A stretch of DNA of 64,000 nucleotides from Chlorokybus atmophyticus (Eukaryota > Streptophyta > Chlorokybophyceae > Chlorokybales > Chlorokybaceae), in NCBI GenBank assembly GCA_009103225.1, contig RHPI01001553.1, forward strand, positions 1 through 64,000, given 5' to 3'. Below the pieces are notes generated by a model. It had not been told where the DNA came from, searched no databases, and saw only the letters and a list, made by a program, of their open reading frames with translations. Position 1 is the stretch's first letter. Each line of letters opens with the position of its first letter. Position numbers and translations under genes: made by a program. Positions 50,021-62,680 of this stretch are shown here, in pieces.

Positions 50021-51805
50021 TACCTCGTAACCGGTACCGGTCGCACCAAGTGAAGGGTGCGACTGGTTAATCGACATTCGTTAACCGGTTGCACCTGCGA
50101 CCAGTTAACAAATATTGGTTAGCCAGTCGCACCTTCTGGTGCGCAGCATGTGCGACCGGCACATGCTGCGCAGCAAAAGGTGCGACCGGTCACCTTTTGC
50201 TGCGCAGTAAGATGTTAACACATAAAATGCAACTAGTCACCGTTATAACTGCAACACGTACGCGTAGTGTCGTCGGTAGAGTGTGACGTTGGCAGCCTCC
50301 GCGCCCGCGTTCGAATTCCGCCGAGAAAGGCATCAGACGGTAATACGATCGCAATCGCCGATTTTTCTTTGAATATGGTTGATATTTAGCCATTTAACTA
50401 CCATCCATAGTTAGGTTCGGTGATAAACCACGTACACGGTACCTCGTATTACATTGCATCGGACTGCGAGGGTGCCGCGTACCCTGGCGCAGAAACGGCC
50501 AGACCAGCGGTGAAAATCGAGGAAATGCGAACCATGATTGGTTATCGCGGCTTCACGTCAGACTTTAACCCTGGTTCGCGGCTTCCACCGCCCGCTATTG
50601 CCCCCTGATGCGGACGTCCGCGCCATACATAGTTATATAAAGTTTTCCGCGGTGTTTGCATGCCTTGCACAATCATGATCAGGGTTGTGGGCATTCACAG
50701 CTTGCTGTTGGGTGAGTGCTTGCAGCACGTAAATCCGCTTTACTTTGTAAACTTGAACTACACATGAACACTGTGCATGACCGCTGTGTGCACGTTTACA
50801 TTCATCCTTGGTCAAGGAGCTTGTTGATTGATCACAGCCTCATACCTAGCTTAAGGGGACCACTCAGTTCGTTTTCCCTTACCAATTTCCTACCTTGCAT
50901 CCACACCTATCCCCAAACGCACCACAGCATCCCTTTGCCTGGCACACGCGCACATCATACCGGGAGTGTCCCCTCCCCTGCGAGACCTATCCCGTAGTCG
51001 AGGCTTGCCTGCACGACATAGACAGCAACCACCTACCTGCCTAGCACTGGACTCAACTCGACAGTAGCTTCACTAGTACTGTGGCTTCCGCGAAATTTAC
51101 CTTTGGTCTGGCTTACGCGTCCGGTTAAGGTCACACCTTGTGAACGACGCCCACGGCCAGCATGCAGTGGGCAGGTTTGGCAAAGCATAGCTCACGCAGC
51201 TTGTGCCGCGCATGGTGCGCATCATTCAGAGTAACAAGTATGGCACTGTTAATCGCAACCATGTAACCCCCCCCCTCACTCCATGTCATGGCGAAGCAAC
51301 CAGGCGGCCCTCGCGCGCAGAAACTGCCGCCCCTAGTGTTGGGCATCAACCCCAAGTGACCGCTGTTAATGTTAATGGTGGATTGCTTAACGTTAACGCT
51401 GGTTAATGATACTCATGTGCTTGAGCGTAGTTCCAGCGTACTGAACGTGTCATGCATACACCGCGCATACCGGTACTTGTAGCGTAATTTAGGGTTACTC
51501 TTCGCTTCACTAGTGTAGCTTGGACGTAACTCAAGATGTGTGGTACGTAGCCGACTATTCGTTAACTTTTGGGGTCACCTGATAACGGTGAACGTTATCC
51601 TGTGAACAGGGTAATGGTTAACGGGTTAACGGCTGCCGAACACTAGCCGCCCCTACTACAGCCAATGGGCTGATCAGGTGTGCCGCAGGCTGCGTCACCC
51701 TGGACGCTTGGTGGCCACAAACGGCAACGGTTCCCCCAGCAGGACAGTGTGTCTACCGGGTATTAGACACTGTCTACTAGACTCTGGACAGTGTTTAGTC
51801 TGTTT
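49095..51805. repeat. 2.7-kb segment, right copy (partner 36,965-39,678)
   Basis: Copy of 36,965-39,678 with only a few substitutions (for example 49,354 C for T, 49,966 A for G) and a shorter GCC run. Here the flank goes on smoothly past 51,805, so this is the more natural context of the right border. Confidence 0.93.
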
Positions 51806-52439
51806 GCCGTTTGCGCAGCTGCAACACTAAACAGCGGTCTAACAGCTTGGGTGGAGTCAAATGGAGAAGCGCACCAGCACGATGCTCCACTCATTCGGCT
51901 GCTAACACTGATTGTCTTCCAAGAACTGCGATGTATAATCCATTTGCGCTAAGTATCGGTGTGGTAGCAGTCAAAGTGATCGTTAAGAGCAATTGTAGTA
52001 TGGCAAGCCTTCCAAACCTCGTACCGCAAAATCGCGCGCGGTTTAACGATCAACTGACCACATGCCGAGCCCAACAATAGGGCCGGCGGCCGATGGTTAA
52101 GCAGCCGTTGCCTTTATAATATTTGCACAAGAATGATTGGCAATGATGGGCATTTTGCCGCACGTATGGCGACGGTGGGTTGCACCGTTTACATCAAATT
52201 CGTCAAACGCCATTCTCCACCAGATGGCGGTCAAACGACGCGTTTTTCGTTTAGTTTAAATCTTAACGTTAAGGTGTTTTAGGTTAGCATTATTTTACTG
52301 ATTAGAACCTATCGGTTACCCACTTGCTTTTGTCATAACATAACGTGGCAGGAACGTTATCAATAAGCTTTATTAACGCTAGAATGGCGCTAACATCAGG
52401 CGGAGAAGTTCGCCGAATGTGTCCAAACATTCAGCAACA
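51806..52439. other. Intergenic, nothing recognised
   Basis: Continuation of the pogo flank. A 89-codon frame at 51,811 shows no family. GTTAACGTTAAG-like words occur near 52,260. Confidence 0.5.
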
Positions 52440-52735
52440 TTCAGTAGTATTAATATTGAATTCATAATAATTATGTACATTATGTATAACATATACCATA
52501 TAGATATGAACATTACATATAGAACTTGCGCTTTTACGATAATATTGATATCTCTATACAATATATATATATATATGTATATGTATATATTATATCCTTA
52601 CCGGTCTATACAGTATGGATATGTTTATCAGTACATACATATATATATATATATATGTGTGTGTACAAGAATATATAGTTTTCAAGCAATTGCATGTGGT
52701 GGAGATATGCTTTGGACGGCTAAGATTTAATCAGA
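52440..52735. repeat. AT-rich island with (TA)n runs
   Basis: Strongly AT-rich in an otherwise GC-rich window. It includes ATATATATATATATATGTATATG (52,560-52,583) and ATATATATATATATATGTGTG (52,640-52,662). No gene. Confidence 0.85.
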
Positions 52736-52962
52736 GTAGATCGAACGGCTGGCAGTTGACAGAAGTCGCCCGGCCAATGAGCGGCAGGTAGGCGCGCATA
52801 CTGCCGCGCAGCCCGGCAGTCGCGGCTGCCGTAATTAATGGGCCACTGATGGCCCTTCAACACCTAACACCTGCTAATGCCGGCCGGCCGGCCGGCCGGC
52901 CCCCCCCCGCCTAATCAGCCGCACCCCTAGTTGATCAAGCGACCCTGCTAAGAGCAGTGCTA
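52736..52962. other. GC-rich spacer with GGCC repeats
   Basis: Contains (GGCC)5 followed by a C run (52,879-52,909). No gene seen. Confidence 0.7.
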
Positions 52963-53122
52963 TGATATCTGTGTGGGTAGCTACCCACACAGATATTATG
53001 GCTACACAAGGCCATGGCCAAGGCGCGGCATATACGGTGTGACATATCTGTGTGGGTAGCTACCCACACAGATATTATGGCTACACAAGGCCATGGCCAA
53101 GGCGCGGCATATACGGTATGAC
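52963..53122. repeat. 79-bp tandem repeat, two copies, with 32-bp palindromes
   Basis: Each copy starts with a perfect 32-bp palindrome (left half ATATCTGTGTGGGTAG; 52,965-52,996 and 53,044-53,075), followed by TATGGCTACACAAGGCCATGGCCAAGGC... The offset between copies is 79 bp and they are identical up to the ends. GGCCATGGCC is a second small palindrome in each copy. Confidence 0.95.
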
Positions 53123-53985
53123 ATACCTCATGTGTCATGTTTGGGGCATGCAAGGGAGGCGAGGGAGCCCGCGGCCTGGTGCATGCATCGCTTACTTGCC
53201 TTTGCTCATAGTACCGATGACACGTGTAGGCAGCCAGGATGCCGCATCTCAAGCACGTATCAGGTATTCCGAGCCACATGGATTCGTGCGTGAGAATGCG
53301 GCGGGTTCCCGCCCGCCCACTCGTGTAGCAGGTGGTAGGGACTTCTTTTTGCCGGCATGTTGTGTCAGCCCGACACTGACAGCAACAGGGCATGTCACGT
53401 CAGAGGAGGCGGTCGCCATGTGTCCGACTAGGGGCTAACCCTATAATCAACCGTCTATTACAATATACAGTGTAGTAAATGGCACGAGAGACCCTATAGT
53501 CTATAGGGTCTCTCTATAGGCTATAGCCTAGAGACCCTAAGCCCGTTCAGACAGCGTCAGCCGACAGCAGCTTGCGAAGTTCGGGCCAGCTTGCAAAGTT
53601 CGGGCCGGCTGACAGTTTTCACATGCACTGCAAAAACTTAACTTGACGTACTAACACTTCCGTGGTGGCGCCAGCTCTCACACGCCGACTACTGTACGGA
53701 CAGGTAGGATTCGGCTTATCAAACTGGGAGCCGCCATACGAAGTTTTGATTATTAGTGTCCGGTAGCCGTTAGACGAAAGTTAGCAAATAACAATCAAAC
53801 AATGGATATGACTACCGCGCAGAGGCCCTTGAAGGCCTGCAACGGCTATACTCCACGACTTCAAACGACAACCTGCCGCGCCCGCGGTGGAAAAACTCAT
53901 ACAAAGTTAACTCGGCAAAGTCCCCAAAGGCCGAATCACACCTGCTAGTACGGTAGCAGTTAGGCCCTAGCCCTAATTAACGTTA
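53123..53985. other. Intergenic with one palindrome, no gene recognised
   Basis: GAGAGACCCTATAG at 53,486-53,499 pairs perfectly with 53,501-53,514 around one base. GACCCTA words continue to 53,540. CGAAGTTCGGGCC occurs twice (53,574-53,605). Open frames up to 152 codons show no family. Confidence 0.5.
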
Positions 53986-54013
53986 CATAACCCTAACGCT
54001 AACCCTAACCCTA
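53986..54013. repeat. Short interstitial telomere-like tract
   Basis: CATAACCCTAACGCTAACCC followed by TAACCCTA holds four near-perfect CCCTAA units, in the same orientation as the terminal repeat. CCCTAGCCCTAATTAACG lies just upstream (53,963-53,980). Confidence 0.8.
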
Positions 54014-54272
54014 GTTGATCTGCCGCAAGCAGGAAACGTTGCATCCCCTGGCTTACGAATACCGCCCCGTTGACAATCCTTGACAATGGAATTAAGTACG
54101 TGTAGTTGTAGTGCCGCTCTTGGCACCTGGGAAGTGGAAGGGGGGCAGGCGGCCGACTACCCTGGCAGCAGAGACAAGCTCTGGCACCACGGCGTGCCGC
54201 AGCGGTGGTAGGCGAACAACTGCGGCAGGGCGACCACCTCTTCGGATCGGATTAACACTTGCACGGGTGCGA
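54014..54272. other. Spacer before the microsatellite
   Basis: No gene recognised. Open frames reading into the (CT)n tract are artefacts. Confidence 0.6.
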
Positions 54273-55255
<983 letters not shown>

Positions 55256-56412
55256 AACATGTATTGGTGCAGCTCTAGATTTGTAATTGAGTATTGATTG
55301 CAAGTAGTCGCAATACCTGCAGCTGCCAGCACTTGCCGTAGCTTTTCCAGTGGTTGTCTTTGCGTCTCCACAAGTACTCACGGATGTTGCCTTCATATGC
55401 CGCGGTCATGCTGTGTCAGAGGTCACCGCTGCTAGTGTCACTGCCGCAGAGTCTTACAATTACTGTGCAGCAATGCTGACGCACAACTGCGTGCTCGCAG
55501 TTCTTATCCCTGTATTATTTGCTTTGGGCCAACATTAACAACATTGTGGTGGAAGTTGGGACCGTCCACGCTGCGCATGCTTAAGAAGAATTCTCTCACA
55601 TGCACACAGGCAACTGATTGAAGCTGGCCGCAGTAAGTACTGGTGTCTTCCATCTGTTCTGCATTCGCTTGACAATCTTGCTGCCAAGTATCGCATGTAG
55701 CCGTGCACAGTACTGTGACTAGTCTCCTTCTGCCACCTCATGACAACCCATGTGATTGCACATGCAGATGGTGTTTGGTTGTGTGGCAACCCCGGCGATA
55801 TGTACTATGCCGGCGCCGAGCATGCACATGCATAACCGAAATAGCTGCTACTTGGGACGACAAACCAAGCCTGCGGCTTGCGTTGGCATGCTTGAGCGCT
55901 GTCTGGAGACAGTGTCAGGACAAGGACGAACCAGCAACAGGAGGTTGCTTGCAAGGTAAGATTGGAAAGAGACAGCCAGTTCCAGCGGTGCACCGCGTGA
56001 TAGCTTAGTTACACTGCAGTCGTTGGCCTTTCGGATCGGACAGTACTCCAATCTTTGCGACGTTTCAGTAATTCATGTATTTGCGTTTACAACAGCATGC
56101 TTTGCAGCAATCAATGGGGCAGGCATTTGGTGTAGGTCTATGCGCAGACGCAAGTGACCCCTAGCTGCTGATTCACCGTGGTAGTCAGTCACTTTCCTCA
56201 CTGAGTCATCAGATGTCGCTTGCCCAGTGGCTGTTTTCTCGACAGGTGTTTCACTGCTGCAGCTACGACTAGTGCGAGAGGGCCAGGTGCTGTTTATGCA
56301 TCACTCGGCGCTGAGAGCGAGCGCACAGCACAGGTAGTACAGATGAAGCCTACTCTGCACTGCTTACAGGCGCAGGACACAACGAGTTCTGTGCCTTTGT
56401 TAGAAGCAACAC
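55256..56412 (+). other. Upstream region of the TIR-LRR gene, one possible exon
   Basis: No certain coding. A stretch at 55,768-55,955 is framed by a good acceptor (TTGCACATGCAG) and donor (GCAAG/GTAAGATTGG). It is open in two frames, and could be a 5' exon of the gene that follows or of a separate transcript. Another open stretch, 56,238-56,426, ends in a stop before the TIR start. Nothing else recognised. Confidence 0.4.
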
Positions 56413-59400
56413 ATGTACATGGCTGACACTCTGCTGCTGCAGAGTCGTTTGCAGGAGGAGTGCGATTTCCAAACCTCTTGTCAAGTGTTCATCTGTCACA
56501 GGGGACCCGACACCAAACACAACATTGCAGATGCGCTGTACCATGAGCTCACAACAAAACACGGCTTGAAAGTCTTCCTTGATGCCCGCAACCTTCCCGC
56601 GACCGCCGGCGCGGACACTCCAGCAGCCATTCAGCAAGCGCTGCGATCTGCGCCGGTTGGCGTCGCCATTCTGTCCAGCACCTTTTTTGACAGCAAAGAT
56701 TGCGCTTCCGAGCTAAGAGACATGCTGGATGCTCGTGACCGCAAGCAAGGTTTTGTCTTTCTTCCCCTGTTCTTTCAGATAAAGGTGAATAAACTTTCAG
56801 TGAAGACACTGACCTCACGAAAGCGGCAGAAGTGGTACGATCAAGCTGAATCTAGAATAAAAAAGGAGGACCTGGCCAGCTACATTACAAGAGTCAAAGG
56901 TATTGTTGGAAAGGAGTACAACCCTGAGATGTGGAACACTGAGGAGATTCCGCCCTTTGCTCTACACTTGCGCCGCCTTCTGCCGGTATGTTAGTGTCAA
57001 CTGCTCATCATGAGCAGGTGCACAGGTATGTTTGACAGTCCGTTTCTAGACCAGCATTGATTGCTGTATGGGACGCAGGATGACCCCCACATATGCCTTG
57101 ACAGTATACTGCCGAACTGGCTTGATCAGCTGCAGCGTCAGCGCAAAATGCTGTCATCCCCCGAGTCATCTCAGGGACGCATTGTTGGCCTTCTCTATGA
57201 GCACAGCAAGGAGCAGTTGGACTTGATGATACAGAGTCTGGAAGGATTGAAGCAGCGTAGTGAAGACATCAAATCCAGCATGCGCCACATCAGCAGGAGC
57301 GGAGCCAACGGCCAAGGTATGTATGCTGCAATGTCAGCTGCCCTTCTTTGGGTCATTGCTATGGACATCTAGATCCTCGCATAGTTTGTTGTACTACTGC
57401 TATCGCTTCTTATGCTGCTAATGCGTGCGGTTCAGACTTGTCCGTACTCTCCAGCATGGAGTGTTTGGAAATCGCATGTCGGGCAATTGTTTGGGTGGCG
57501 TGGGGCTGTGACATCGCTTGTGTTGCTGCTCTGGTGCTGCCGGCTGTCATCCATGGTCACCAGCGTGAGCGGCCGAATGAGTCCGTAGACAATGTGTTGA
57601 ATAAGCTGACCCTCACACGGCCTTTGGCGAACAAACTGCGCGATGCAATGCAAGACTGGACGTATCCTCGGGTTTTGGGAGGAGCTGTACGGGGCATACT
57701 GTCTTCTCGAATTAACACAAGGGTTCAGGGTAAGTAGTAGTGAGAGCAGGCCCTGCTGCCCGTTGAACAGGGATTGTCCCATTGCAGAGATGCGCAGTGT
57801 CAGTGGTAGCGATCAGTCAGAACTGCACCGCATCACCCCATGCACAAAGCTTGCTGCATTCCGTGGACCACTTGTGCGCCTGCGGTCGACAGTCCCCAGC
57901 TGCAATCCTTGCTGTGTGTTTTACTGATTAAATGTCTGTGCCTTGCAGAGCTCTACATTGATTTGGCTAATGCAGTGATACAAGCAAACAACCATCTTGG
58001 CAAACCGGGGCTGCTGCCTCCCTTTGACCGTGCTGCAAAGGACACAGCTTTCAAAAAAGGGAACACGAGGTTGAAGGAGGTACTGGAAGCAGGGTTGCCA
58101 ACAGACCAGCTGCAGCCTAGGCGTGCGGAGTGGCTACAGCAGTGGCAGGATGCTTTGCTGGTGGGTTTGCTTGACGAAGCCGCCTTGCAGACGTTAGCGA
58201 AAACGGCCGTGGAAGAGGTGTGGAGAGGATCCTGGAAGGTGGTGCGCGAGCCTGCAGAGCGAAGTAAGCAATATGCAGCTGAAGAAGCAGGCGACTTGGA
58301 GTCAGCAGTCATCACGAGAGATGATCAAGCTGAAGACGCTCCCAACATGCTGCTGGGTTCCGCTGCTAGCCAGAGCAACGTTGCAATTGCGCAATCTGAA
58401 GACAACAACGCAGATGGGCCGGTTGATACCCCTTCCACTGGGAAGCCTGTGGCGCATGAGACACAAGCCTCCTGGTCCGTTCTGGTCGAAGATGATCAAA
58501 ACAAGCAACAACGGCGCATTGTCATTGAGGTGCCTGAAGTAGGCGCACTCCCGGACGGTCTGGTTCGGGACTTGTGTGCCAACATGAAACGTGAGATGAA
58601 AGCCAAATCCGTCAGTGGGTACCCTGGCTCCCTTCTCGTGTTTGTAGACATGGAAACACCTGCATCAGAGTCGCTGGAGCGACTTGTGGAGAAGGTGCTG
58701 AGGAAGCCTGTGGCGCATGAGACACAAGCCTCCTGGTCAGTTCTGGGCGAAGATACTCCCAACAGGCAACAACGGCGCATTGTCATTGATGCGCCTGAAG
58801 TGGGCGAACTCCCGGACGGCCTGATGTTGGCGCTGCGTGCCCACATTATAGGTCAGATGAAAGCCAAATCCGTCAGTGGGTACCCTGGCTCCCTTCTCGT
58901 GTTTATAGACGTGGAAACACCGGCATCAGAGTCGCTGGACCAACTTGTAGAGAAGGTGTTAGAGTGCTGGCATCAAGCAGTAGAAAGCGCTTGGCAGACT
59001 GTGGTGCGCTCTGTCATGCGCAAATATATGCCACAGGACTTCAAGCAGGACTTGAATTTGATGCAGCGATATACAGTGCAGCTTGGAGCCGAGCGTTTTG
59101 TCATTGTTGATGAAGGTTTGTCGCGGTGTCCTCGTGCACTGTGACACCGCTGCCGATTGCTGTGCATGGCACATTCACTGCTGTTTGGTCCTTACAAGCG
59201 TTGTGCAAACCAGGTGGGGTTTTTTGTCAGATACTGACTCTTGAAGATCAACCAAGGCTTGCTGGACAGATTGCTGTCAGTGGTGAGACCTTCTATGCAT
59301 ACATGCCGTCAACAGTTGGTTTGGTGGTCGTTTTCAGATCAAGTAATGTATTGGCCGATCACTCCCTCCTGCAAATCATCCCTGTGTGCCTCTGCTCTGC

Positions 59401-60907
59401 AGTTGAATACGATGATGACGTATGTGACGGTATAAAGATAACGAAGGCCGCGGTGTGTTGGGGAGCAAACAGCACTGGATCATTTGCCCCGACCCTGTAC
59501 TATAGGTTGCATGCAGAACGCAAGCTTGTTCAACTCGAACAGCGCCTCGAACCGTCAGATGGCATGGTACGTGCGGGCTACAGCTTCTTGAAATTGTTCA
59601 GGCACGTGCACCAATACTTGTGAATGTTCAAATCAAGTCCACAACATATCTTCTGCATCTTGCCAATTACAAACAGCGGCCATGCATGCGTTATGTGAAG
59701 TGTGGTTGTAGCTGACGCTTGGCTTGCTATTTCCGAGGGCCCTGCTACACTGAAGTGGAAAACCACATTGCCAGCAGAAGCCCTGAGGCTGGATGCATTT
59801 CTGGAAGCAACAAGGGATCAGCTGTGGGGCAATGCCATTAGCCTGTCGGTAAGTACATGCATGCACCTTGCAATTACGTTATGTGGACCGAGCTGGTGGC
59901 GTGATGGGTTGCTGCAGCAACCCAGACAGCTGTCTGAGCTCTTGAGTGCTGTTCAGCGCACGCATGGCAACACCTTTGAGAGCTTCAGTAGCAGCAATGA
60001 ATCCTTATGTTATGCTGCGGCTGTGCAGGATGTACTCGCAAGTGTCCACGCACCAGAGGACGGGAGGGCAGCCAGTGGCGTTGGCTCACTGAGCACAGCC
60101 ACTTTCAAATTGCAATGCTTTGTAACTGTGGCAGGCACGCTGAGATTGTCCTGCAAGTTTAGTGGGACCGTGCCGGCTATTGTCTGGGAGCAGACTGAGC
60201 TGCGCGAGCTGTGGCTGGATGGCAATGGATTGGAAGAGCTGCCCTCAGGAGTGGGGAATTTGAGCAAACTGGAAAAGTTGGTGCTGAGCAACAACAATTT
60301 GAAAAGCATACCAAGAGAACTCGGTAACCTCAAAGAGCTTCGAGTGCTGCTGCTTGACGGCAACAAGCTCACTCACGTTGCCGGCATTGAGACGCTAACT
60401 GCCCTGGAAGAATTGGCATTACAGAAGAACAAATTCGCAAAGCTGCCGATCGAGGTTTGCATGCTCCAGGATCTGCAACGCCTGAACCTGCGCTGCAACT
60501 ACTTGAAGGCGCTTCCTTTAGCCATCAAGGCGTTGAGCAAGTTGCGAGTTCTGAACCTTGATGACAACCGGTTAAGAGCACTGCCTAAGGAGATTCAGCA
60601 CCTGACAGAGTTACAGGAGCTCAGTGTATTAAGGAATAAGCTCAATCACTGGCAGTTCCCAGAGGTTGTTGTCACGTTGCTTCGTCTGAAGAAATTGCAG
60701 TTGGATGGCATATTCAATGCCAGATTCAACATATTTTGGGAAGGACTAGATCGCCGGCTTCAGCAATGCCAGATTGCAAACAAACTGCAGGACAGTGACG
60801 GTACTGCCGCGGCTGCGAGCACATCAGCGCCCGAGACAGGCAAAGAGCTTGCAAACAGCAGCAGCGCAAATCAATTTGAAGGCCAATCAGTCCCCAGGGG
60901 CAGATGA
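56413..60907 (+). CDS. TIR domain - tandem repeat - leucine-rich repeat protein
   Basis: A spliced gene; likely exons 56,413-56,985; 57,079-57,316; 57,436-57,729; a short one from 57,788; 57,949-59,115; 59,403 to about 59,570; about 59,712-59,848; 59,930-60,907 (stop TGA). Phases agree at most borders. The TIR domain is in exon 1: CQVFICHRGPDTKHNIADAL, BB-loop FLDARNLPATAGADTPAAI, and CASELRDML, where Glu (56,710-56,712) sits at the NADase catalytic position. Exons 2-3 are helical; AIVWVAWGCDIACVAALVLP could be a membrane segment. Exon 5 has two 87-residue tandem repeats. The last exon has seven LRRs of 22-23 residues (about 60,199-60,660), then a Ser/Ala-rich tail. No P-loop or NB-ARC seen, so this is not a classical TIR-NLR. 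A role in immune or NAD-signalling is inferred from the TIR family. The start could lie further upstream. Confidence 0.85.
58443..58964 (+). repeat. Tandem duplication of an 87-residue module inside the TIR-LRR gene
   Basis: Bases 58,443-58,703 and 58,704-58,964 encode two copies beginning KPVAHETQASWSVL, with RRIVI.VPEVG.LPDGL, then AKSVSGYPGSLLVFVD and ETPASESL..LVEKVL. The offset is 261 bp, in frame. DNA identity is high, so the duplication is young or under gene conversion. No known domain recognised. Confidence 0.92.
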
Positions 60908-61914
60908 GACTTTCTCATGGGCCAGGGAGTTGCGGACCCAGTACCAGCTGCAAATCGAGGGGTGGTCATGACCAAAACAAGAAGCCATCAGGAGCAAGCA
61001 GCGTTCTTAGTCGCCCTAGTTTTGGCTGGGCATGCATGCCACATCAATAACAATTAGCGCACCTCATGCAGCTGTTTCATGCCTCATCATGCGCATTGTG
61101 AGTAGCATACATGGTCACTCACAATGCGCATGAGTGTACAAAAGGGGTATGCTGCTGTGCCAACATGCATGGTGTGAAACATGCAAACAACATGCATGGT
61201 GTCAAGCACACCACACTCACTTGCACTCTTATTACAACAGTCACCACCGGGCTATGTCTACCATCAGCGCGCTAACACTACCTGCCCCGTTAGACATGCA
61301 TGCATAGCCAGGTTGATCACCTGCACAGCGGCTGTGGTCAGCGGCCACAGCCTGTATATAAGAGATAGTATCCTACATTAGTAGCATGCAAGGTGTCACA
61401 CACAAACATACGATGGCATGCATAGTGCAGCACACGGCACATGCAATGGCAGGCTCACACTTCATTACATTTACTCACCACCGAACTGCTAACTCTACCT
61501 AACACTACCTGCCTACCCCGTCAGTCAATGCAGCATGCATGTCAGTCAATCACCTGCCCACAAGGGCTATATACACTTTCCCCACCGCGGTTTGTGCATA
61601 TATAACAATTCATGTTGTTATGCGGCACGCGCGTGCATGATTACGACGTGGCATAATTGAACACATCTTGCGTTTTGTAGCGTTAGCAATCACATATTAT
61701 AGACCATATGAAGCATTGCTTCTGCTATAACATGGCTTGCGGACACATAGTTGTAAAACTCACGTGCAAGATTGGGACTGCAGCCCGCGGGTCCTGAGGC
61801 ATGTCAGTACGCAATGCCCCAGCACTGCTATCAGTATACGCATGCGCCCATATGCGCGCGCGCAAGAGAGGGGGGAATCCCCCCCCCCTCCCTCCGGAGG
61901 GAGAAGAGGGGGGG
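60908..61914. other. Intergenic, CATGC-rich, no gene
   Basis: A perfect 17-bp inverted repeat (TCATGCGCATTGTGAGT, 61,087-61,103, with 61,117-61,133) has a 13-nt loop. GCATGCATG-type words are frequent. A G/C homopolymer-rich patch (61,868-61,914) with GGGGGGAATCCCCCC ends at the gypsy C LTR. Confidence 0.6.
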
Positions 61915-62586
61915 TGTAACAGTCAAGGCCAAATTCTGTGATTTTCATGGCCGTTTTAGGCCTTATTTGTAAGGTACATGTTTTTAATGACTTGTGGCGG
62001 ATATCGGCGAGTTATGAGTCTGCCGCGGATATCGACCGGGGCCCCAAGACCAGTCCGGAAGGTGCCAGAAAACGGAGGGCCAGTCGAGAAGGGCTCGACC
62101 AGATTTCTGGAAGGGCCTGGCGCCAAGTAGTATAACTTGACCATATGAGCAGCAAATTAGGAGATCTTTGGTGCGTTGGAAAGGTCTAGAAGTGTACTAC
62201 AAGATTCTACAAGAATATCTTAGCTTCTAGTTCCGTCTAGCGCTAGAATCGTCTAGTCAGTAGCATGTGCAGACTGGTAGGTATAAAAGTGACATTCTAC
62301 AACTTGCAATACAACCTTTAGCTCCCTAGTTTCTTGTGTGCAAGCTTGGTGGTGGCTAGCAGGGGTTGCTAGCGTGTGTCCACCGGTGTGTGCTTGCTTG
62401 TGTGACGATCCAAGGCGCTACACAAGTCGGTGTGTAGCTTCGAGCGCATGCGCGTGCGTACGCGAGTGGCGGGGCGCGCGTGTGTGCTTGGCAGAGGGGG
62501 CAAGGTTCCGGTGTGAATACCGTGTCTTGGTGAGAGGGTTGTGGATTGGACCAACTCACAGGTGACAAGGCACGAGCACCGTCACA
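61915..62586 (+). repeat. Gypsy C probable 5' LTR
   Basis: From TGTAACAGTC to ...CACCGTCACA, 672 bp, with near-inverted ends TGTAAC/GTCACA. It contains a TATA box, TATAAAA, at 62,282-62,288. The right border is fixed by the primer site two bases later. The left border is inferred, since the second LTR is outside the window. Confidence 0.65.
62282..62288 (+). promoter_or_regulatory. TATA box in gypsy C LTR
   Basis: TATAAAA within TAGGTATAAAAGTGAC, about 300 bp before the end of the LTR. Confidence 0.6.
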
Positions 62587-62588
62587 AC

Positions 62589-62600
62589 TGGTATCGGAGC
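62589..62600 (+). promoter_or_regulatory. Gypsy C primer binding site (tRNA-iMet 3' end)
   Basis: TGGTATCGGAGC matches 11 of 12 bases of TGGTATCAGAGC, the standard complement of the initiator tRNA-Met 3' end. This is the usual priming mode, in contrast with the anticodon-region site of the copia elements in this window. Confidence 0.85.
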
Positions 62601-62680
62601 ACGGTTTACGAAGGTGAGAGAGGAAGTGTGTGGGCGTTTACACTTTTCATTCGGAAGCGGAGTGTAGTGTGTTAGTGGAG

